A DNA stretch of 64,000 nt from the NCBI RefSeq assembly GCF_002777825.1, contig NZ_MEIR01000065.1, forward strand, positions 56,633 through 120,632, written 5' to 3'. The number at the start of each line of letters is the position of its first letter. The stretch's first letter is position 1. The stretch comes from Snodgrassella alvi. Its GTDB lineage: Bacteria; Pseudomonadota; Gammaproteobacteria; Burkholderiales; Neisseriaceae. This document shows positions 59,066-64,000 of this stretch, one piece after another. Below the pieces are notes generated by a model. It did not search any database. It saw only the letters and a program-made list of their open reading frames with translations, and was not told the origin of the DNA. The position numbers and the translations under genes were made by a program.

Positions 59066-60601
59066 ATGAACAATCACGCAAATTACCTTACCCGCATTCT
59101 TACCGCCGCTGTTTACGATGTGGCTATTGAAACTCCTCTGGATTACGCTGCCAATCTGTCCGACCGCCTAAACAACCACATCTGGCTGAAAAGAGAAGAC
59201 CTGCAACCCGTATTCTCCTTTAAAATCCGTGGTGCCTATAACAAAATGGCCAAACTCCAAAGCAGTGCCCTGAAAAAAGGCGTGATTACCGCGTCCGCTG
59301 GTAATCATGCTCAAGGAGTAGCACTTTCAGCACAAAAATTAGGTTGTGAAGCCACCATCGTCATGCCCCAAACCACACCACAAATCAAAATAGACGCCGT
59401 CAAAAAACGCGGCGGCAAAGTAGTACTGGCAGGAGAATCCTACAACGATGCCTACAACCATGCCATGCAACTCGTTGCCCAAAGTGGCCTAACCTACATT
59501 CCGCCCTTTGATGACCCAGACGTAATTGCTGGCCAGGGTACCATCGGCATGGAGATACTGCGGCAGCACCCCAAACCAATAGACGCCGTTTTTGTGGCTA
59601 TCGGTGGTGGTGGCCTCGCCGCCGGCATAGCAGCCTACATAAAAAACGTACGCCCTGAAATCAAGGTTATCGGCGTAGAAACCGAAGACGCCTGCGCCAT
59701 GAAACAATCCATTGCTGCAGGCAAACGCATAGAATTGAAAGAAGTCGGCCTATTTGCCGATGGCACCGCCGTTAAACTAGTAGGTGAAGAAACGTTCGCC
59801 CTATGCCGCGACCTGCTTGACGACATCATCATAGTAGACACCGATAGCATCTGTGCCGCCATAAAAGATATTTTCGATAACACCCGCAGCATAACCGAAA
59901 CTTCCGGCGCACTGGCACTAGCCGGCCTGAAAGCCTATATTGGCCGTAATCAGTGCCAGCATCAAAACCTGATAGCAGTAACCAGTGGCGCAAACATAAA
60001 TTTTCACCAGCTACGCCACGTATCTGAGCGCTGTGAACTATCAGAAGGCCACGAAGGCATCTTTGCCGTTACCATTCCAGAAAAGCCGGGCAGTTTCCGC
60101 CACTTTATCGACTTGATTGGCAACAGAAGCATTACCGAATTCAATTATCGCTATGGCGACGACCACAAAGCCCATATCTTTGTCGGCATTCAGAGTAATG
60201 ACACCGCCGACTTACAGCACATTGTACAAGAACTAAACAGCAATGATCTGCCCACGCTGGATTTAACCCATAATGAAATGGCCAAACTGCACATCCGCTA
60301 TATGGTAGGCGGACGCACCAGCAAAGTAGCCAACGAGCATCTGATAAGCTTTGAATTCCCTGAACGGCCGGGCGCATTAAGACGCTTTTTGCTTCACATG
60401 CAATCAGACTGGAACATCACCCTGTTTCACTATCGCAACCATGGCGCCGATTTCGGCCGTGTATTAGTAGGCTTAGACATCCCTCCTGCCGACGCACAAA
60501 AATTTCACACATTTCTTAATAATCTTGGCTACACATATCAGGAACAAACCCACAACACTGCCTATCAGCTATTTCTGAGCGAACCATCAGCTAAACATTA
60601 A
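59066..60601 (+). CDS. ilvA: Threonine ammonia-lyase, biosynthetic
   Basis: 511 residues. PLP domain with the Schiff-base Lys in FSFKIRGAYNKM, SAGNHAQGVALSA, and the phosphate loop IGGGGLAAGIAAYI; two ACT-like regulatory domains follow (FAVTIPEKPGSF near 337 and ISFEFPERPGAL near 430), so it should be isoleucine-inhibited. It makes 2-oxobutanoate for isoleucine; its enamine/imine intermediates are the classic target of RidA at 33.7 kb. Confidence 0.95.
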   Translation: MNNHANYLTRILTAAVYDVAIETPLDYAANLSDRLNNHIWLKREDLQPVFSFKIRGAYNKMAKLQSSALKKGVITASAGNHAQGVALSAQKLGCEATIVMPQTTPQIKIDAVKKRGGKVVLAGESYNDAYNHAMQLVAQSGLTYIPPFDDPDVIAGQGTIGMEILRQHPKPIDAVFVAIGGGGLAAGIAAYIKNVRPEIKVIGVETEDACAMKQSIAAGKRIELKEVGLFADGTAVKLVGEETFALCRDLLDDIIIVDTDSICAAIKDIFDNTRSITETSGALALAGLKAYIGRNQCQHQNLIAVTSGANINFHQLRHVSERCELSEGHEGIFAVTIPEKPGSFRHFIDLIGNRSITEFNYRYGDDHKAHIFVGIQSNDTADLQHIVQELNSNDLPTLDLTHNEMAKLHIRYMVGGRTSKVANEHLISFEFPERPGALRRFLLHMQSDWNITLFHYRNHGADFGRVLVGLDIPPADAQKFHTFLNNLGYTYQEQTHNTAYQLFLSEPSAKH

Positions 60602-60657
60602 CATTATTTCCCTGAAGCATCCAAAAGACAGGTAATAACATAACTAATTACCACATC

Positions 60658-60691
60658 AATCGGTTTATTAATAACAATTAATAAACCGATT
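60658..60691. repeat. 15-base perfect inverted repeat after ilvA
   Basis: AATCGGTTTATTAAT and ATTAATAAACCGATT flank AACA. It lies 57 bases after the ilvA stop without a clean T-run; it may still act as a 3' end or terminator. Confidence 0.7.
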
Positions 60692-61219
60692 AATACCATT
60701 AACAATCGACAAACTTAATCAATAGCATATCACCCATAGTAATCAAATCAAAAACCACCACTTACTATAAATAATGAAAACAGCACCAGTAAAAACCGCC
60801 CAATTACAACAAAAATGACGCACTAAGCAACACACAGCACCACAAATAGTTAAAATATCACCCAACATATTTTAACCATTCCACCTAATCGTAAAAAAAT
60901 AACAATGGTAAAGAACTAAAATAACAACTATAATTTTAAAATCTTTACAAAACAACTTTGCAAAATGAACCAATTCATACACCTATCATTTTAGCAGCAA
61001 TAATTATTATCATTAATTTAGGTTAAATAGTCCGCATACAAATGAATTTAATTTGCCATAACCGACACCGATTACATACAGAGTTACCAGCCTTCAACAC
61101 CATTAACACAGAATTCAGCCAGTTTAGTTAAAGCTTAACAACCTAATCCTCACTACAACCAGCGTTAAAAAAGCACACTTACCAACCAAGATTTCAAATC
61201 ATCAAATCAGGTACAAAAA
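60692..61219. other. A/C-rich intergenic region before the exoprotein gene
   Basis: About 530 bases with no gene; the plus strand is unusually poor in G. It holds a TATAAT (60929-60934), a Fur-box-like sequence, and presumably the promoter and leader of the large exoprotein gene. Confidence 0.6.
60999..61017. promoter_or_regulatory. Possible Fur box
   Basis: AATAATTATTATCATTAAT matches 14 of 19 positions of the Fur consensus GATAATGATAATCATTATC. It lies about 200 bases before the exoprotein start. AT-rich surroundings raise the chance of a fortuitous match. Confidence 0.35.
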
Positions 61220-64000
61220 ATGAACAAAAACCGCTACAAGGTCATCTACAACAAACACCGCGGACAAATGGTAGCCGTTGCCGAAAACATCACCAGCGCC
61301 GGCAAAACCAGTGCCGACCGCAGCAGCAGCGGCAGCAACATCATCAGCAGCCTGTTGGCCAAATTACCCATTTTAACCGGTTCCATCCTACTCGGACTGG
61401 GCTTATGCGTATTGGTAGATAACAATGTCATAGCGGCCGAAATTCATGCCGACCCATCCGCTCCTAAAAGTCAACAACCGACCATCCTGCCAAGCGCCAA
61501 CGGCACCCCGCAGATTAACATCCGCACCCCGAGCAAACGCGGCGTATCCATCAACCAATACCGGCAGATGGACATCGACCAGAAAGGCGCCATCCTCAAC
61601 AACAGCCGCAAAAGCACCCAAACCCGTCAGGCAGGCTGGATACAGGGCAACCCGTGGTTAGCGTCTGGCGAAGCCCGCATCATCGTCAACCAGATCAACA
61701 GCAGCAATCCCAGCCAGCTTAACGGCTACATCGAAGTAGCCGGACGGCGTGCCGAAGTCATCATGGCCAATCCGGCTGGCATCAACATCAACGGCGGCGG
61801 CTTCATCAACGCTGCCGGCGTTACCCTCACCACTGGCCGCCCCCAGATTAACGATGGCCAAATCAACGGCATCCAAATCAACCAGGGCAACATCAGCATC
61901 AACGGCAAAGGCCTTGACAGCAGAGACAGCGACTACACCCATATTCTCAGCAAAGCAGCGCAAATCAACGCCGGCATCTGGGCTAATAACCTCAACATCA
62001 TCAGCGGCAGCAACCACATTGATGCCGAAACTCAGCATATCACTTCCACCCAAAGCAACAGCGACACCAAGCCCAGCATCGCCATTGATACCAGCAAACT
62101 GGGTGGCATGTATGCCGGTAAAATCGTCCTGATCAGCAACGACAAAGGCGTTGGTATCAACAACGCCGGCCAAATCTTTGCCGGTGCTGGTGGCGTTACC
62201 ATCAGCGCCGATGGCCATCTGGACAACAGCGGCAGCATCATCGCAGCCGACAAAAGCACCAATGCCGCCGACATAGCGGCCACCGCCGTTAAAACCAACA
62301 GCATCAACAACAGCGGCACCCTTTCCAGCCAGGGCAAACTGCAACTACAAAGCCAGCAACTGAGCAACAGCGGCCTCATCACCAGCGCCGACGAACTGAA
62401 CATCCGCAACCAAAACAGCCTGAGCAACAGCGGAGAAATCAACGGCAGCCGCCTTGACATCATCAGCGGCAGCATCCACAACCAGAATGGCAAAATCATC
62501 CAGAGCGGGCAACAAGGATTAAACCTGGAACTGGATCGGCTCAATAACCAAAAAGACAGCCTGATTGGCTATGCACCACAACCAACCGTACCAGAGCAAA
62601 ACCCGGCGCAGCCAGATAAACCAGCGCAGCCACCAGTAGACGCAGATAAGCAGAGCAAAGCGCCGAGCAGTGCCGAAGGTGCCGGCCAAGCCATAGCCGC
62701 ACCGAGCACAACCCACAAAACATTCAGCGCCGGTCAAATCATCAGCCACAACGACATCAACAACCAAAACGGCCAGATCATAGCCAACGGCGGCATCGAC
62801 CTAACTGCTCATAACGGCCTGAGCAACCAGGGCACCCTCAACCTCAACAAACTGCAAGTAAACGGCGAACTACTAGACAACCATCAAGGCAAACTGAATA
62901 CCAAACAGGCCGATATCCACACCGCCCGACTGGACAACCGTGCCGGACAAATCAGCAGCAGCGGCCAGCTACAGATCACAGGCAAAGAACTGGACAACCG
63001 CCAAGGACGCATCCAGTCAGCCGAGCGCATCGCCATCGACAGCGCCCAAGTGAACAACAGCGATCACGGCGTTATCGCCGCGCAGCAACAACTGCAAATC
63101 CACAGCAATCAGCTAGACAACAGCAACAGCGGCCAGTTGTGGAGTGGCGGACAGAGCGAAGTGCAAACCGGCAGCCTGAACAACAGCGGCGGCGCCATCG
63201 ACAGCGACCGCCTGCAACTAACTAGCGACGAGCTCAACAACCAACACGGCGCCATCCGCACATCCGGCAAACAGCAACTTAGCGTGCGCAACCAACTACA
63301 CAACCAAAACGGCCAAATCGGCAGCAACAGCGACCTCAGCATAACCGCCGGTGATATAAATAACAGCCAGGGCAAAATCATTGCCGGCAAACAAGCCGAG
63401 CTGCACACCCGCGCCCTTAACAACCAGCAGGGCAGCATCGATGCCGACAGCATCGACCTAACAGCCGACAGCCTAAACAACAATGCCGGAGCCATCCGCA
63501 GCAACCAGCAACTAAACGCCCAGATTAGCCAGCACATCAACAACCAGCAAGGGCAAATCAGCAGCGCAGGTGACCTACAGCTTAACAGCAACACACTAGA
63601 CAACAGCGCGCAGGGTAAAATCATCGCTGGCAAACAAGCACGCATCCACAACAGCAGCCTCAACAACCACCAAGGCAGCATCGATGCCGACAGCATCGAA
63701 TTACAAACCAATAGCCTTAACAACCACAGCGGCGCCATTCGTACCAACCAACAACTTAATGCCCAAATCAACCAACAGCTAGACAACCGGCAAGGACAAA
63801 TCAGCAGCGCCAAAGACCTCAACATTCACGACCAGAACCAACAAAACCTGAGCATAGACAACAGCGAAGATGGCAAAATACTGGCCGGCAACGACCTGAG
63901 CATCCAAAGCAAACAGCTCAACAACACCGGCAGCATCGGTGCTGGTCATAACGCCACCATCCAACTGCATAACGACTTCAACGTTGATGCCGACATCAGT
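61220..64000 (+). CDS. FhaB/CdiA-like filamentous hemagglutinin, N-terminal part
   Basis: An open frame of 927 codons runs off the right edge. It starts with an extended signal peptide region (MNKNRYKVIYNKHRGQMVAV) and a hydrophobic segment ending in VIAAE, followed by a two-partner-secretion domain (NIRTPSKRGVSINQY, GWIQGNPWLASGEARIIVNQ, VIMANPAGININGGGFINA). From about residue 340 come imperfect 20-residue hemagglutinin repeats rich in Asn, Gln, Ser and Gly (LDNRQG, LNNQQGSI). Such proteins are exported by a TpsB/CdiB outer-membrane partner and act as adhesins or as contact-dependent inhibition toxins; the C-terminal part that would decide lies outside. No transporter gene is seen upstream in the window. 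Confidence 0.92.
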   Translation, partial: MNKNRYKVIYNKHRGQMVAVAENITSAGKTSADRSSSGSNIISSLLAKLPILTGSILLGLGLCVLVDNNVIAAEIHADPSAPKSQQPTILPSANGTPQINIRTPSKRGVSINQYRQMDIDQKGAILNNSRKSTQTRQAGWIQGNPWLASGEARIIVNQINSSNPSQLNGYIEVAGRRAEVIMANPAGININGGGFINAAGVTLTTGRPQINDGQINGIQINQGNISINGKGLDSRDSDYTHILSKAAQINAGIWANNLNIISGSNHIDAETQHITSTQSNSDTKPSIAIDTSKLGGMYAGKIVLISNDKGVGINNAGQIFAGAGGVTISADGHLDNSGSIIAADKSTNAADIAATAVKTNSINNSGTLSSQGKLQLQSQQLSNSGLITSADELNIRNQNSLSNSGEINGSRLDIISGSIHNQNGKIIQSGQQGLNLELDRLNNQKDSLIGYAPQPTVPEQNPAQPDKPAQPPVDADKQSKAPSSAEGAGQAIAAPSTTHKTFSAGQIISHNDINNQNGQIIANGGIDLTAHNGLSNQGTLNLNKLQVNGELLDNHQGKLNTKQADIHTARLDNRAGQISSSGQLQITGKELDNRQGRIQSAERIAIDSAQVNNSDHGVIAAQQQLQIHSNQLDNSNSGQLWSGGQSEVQTGSLNNSGGAIDSDRLQLTSDELNNQHGAIRTSGKQQLSVRNQLHNQNGQIGSNSDLSITAGDINNSQGKIIAGKQAELHTRALNNQQGSIDADSIDLTADSLNNNAGAIRSNQQLNAQISQHINNQQGQISSAGDLQLNSNTLDNSAQGKIIAGKQARIHNSSLNNHQGSIDADSIELQTNSLNNHSGAIRTNQQLNAQINQQLDNRQGQISSAKDLNIHDQNQQNLSIDNSEDGKILAGNDLSIQSKQLNNTGSIGAGHNATIQLHNDFNVDADIS
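63371..63856 (+). repeat. 81-residue higher-order repeat inside the hemagglutinin
   Basis: A unit starting GKIIAGKQA at 63371 recurs at 63614, 243 bases (81 codons) later, with shared GSIDADSI, GAIR and NQQLNAQI blocks; a third, diverged GKILAG starts about 86 codons after that. Each unit spans four 20-residue repeats, so the filament grew by duplication of larger blocks. Confidence 0.8.

Noticed and set aside
61658..63825. Long minus-strand frames opposite the hemagglutinin gene
   Set aside because: They are mirror frames produced by the biased codon use of the repeat region; the plus strand has a continuous, recognisable protein.

Overview
The window looks like chromosomal DNA of a member of the Neisseriaceae, most plausibly a low-GC, host-associated relative of Neisseria such as Snodgrassella. 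That placement rests on the look of the proteins (HslV with a short prosequence before its catalytic Thr, an ACP/MliC-like lipoprotein, a class Ia NrdA-NrdB-ferredoxin locus, an FhaB/CdiA-type exoprotein) and on one inverted repeat close to the neisserial DNA uptake sequence. Family is well supported; genus is an inference. I see no rRNA, tRNA or CRISPR array.

Layout. 1-5.1 kb (minus strand): N-terminal part of a phosphoethanolamine-transferase-like membrane protein cut by the left edge, mtnN, recD, and the lipoprotein-release genes lolD and lolC. 5.5-9.4 kb (plus): a perfect FNR box, then a three-domain cytosolic flavin reductase of the NADH-dependent fumarate/acrylate reductase type and its ApbE flavin transferase. 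9.5-15.5 kb (minus): hisC, a SulP/STAS transporter-like protein, purK, a secreted ricin-type lectin, an RlmK-like methyltransferase. 15.9-20.7 kb (plus): DEAD-box helicase, a 46-residue basic protein, rppH, parE. 20.8-21.9 kb: a decayed IS3-family element. 22-24.4 kb: a second perfect FNR box, then a roadblock/LC7 protein, an orphan Aer-like PAS protein and a PhnD-like binding protein without a signal peptide. 25-28 kb: an MdtD-like exporter and a XanP-like purine permease, convergent. 28.2-38.6 kb (plus): dapA, bamC, three small two-helix membrane paralogues running into rdgB-hemW, ridA, apaH, an ACP/MliC-like lipoprotein, hslVU, bioY. 38.7 kb: glnB (minus). 39.2-57.5 kb (plus): purL-luxS, nrdA-nrdB-ferredoxin, pdxJ-acpS-nudix, ubiK-comM, a SPOR protein, dsbA, uppP, hisZ-purA. 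57.7 kb (minus): a PBP5-like protein that has lost two of its three catalytic motifs. 59.1 kb (plus): ilvA. 61.2 kb to the right edge: the start of a large FhaB/CdiA-like exoprotein.

How the parts fit. Most genes are housekeeping: purines (purK, purL, purA), histidine (hisC, hisZ), the activated methyl cycle and AI-2 (mtnN, luxS), deoxynucleotides (nrdAB plus ferredoxin), and envelope building (lolCD, bamC, uppP, dsbA, SPOR). The accessory content points to life at low oxygen on a host surface: two FNR boxes head an alternative electron-acceptor reductase and a putative redox-sensing cluster, and lectin, lysozyme-inhibitor-like and hemagglutinin proteins face outward.

The best candidates for something undescribed are the FNR-linked roadblock/PAS/PhnD-like trio and the PBP5-like pseudoenzyme. 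Gene starts were re-chosen where a ribosome binding site or family alignment argued against the longest frame. All functional names come from reading motifs, not from a database search.
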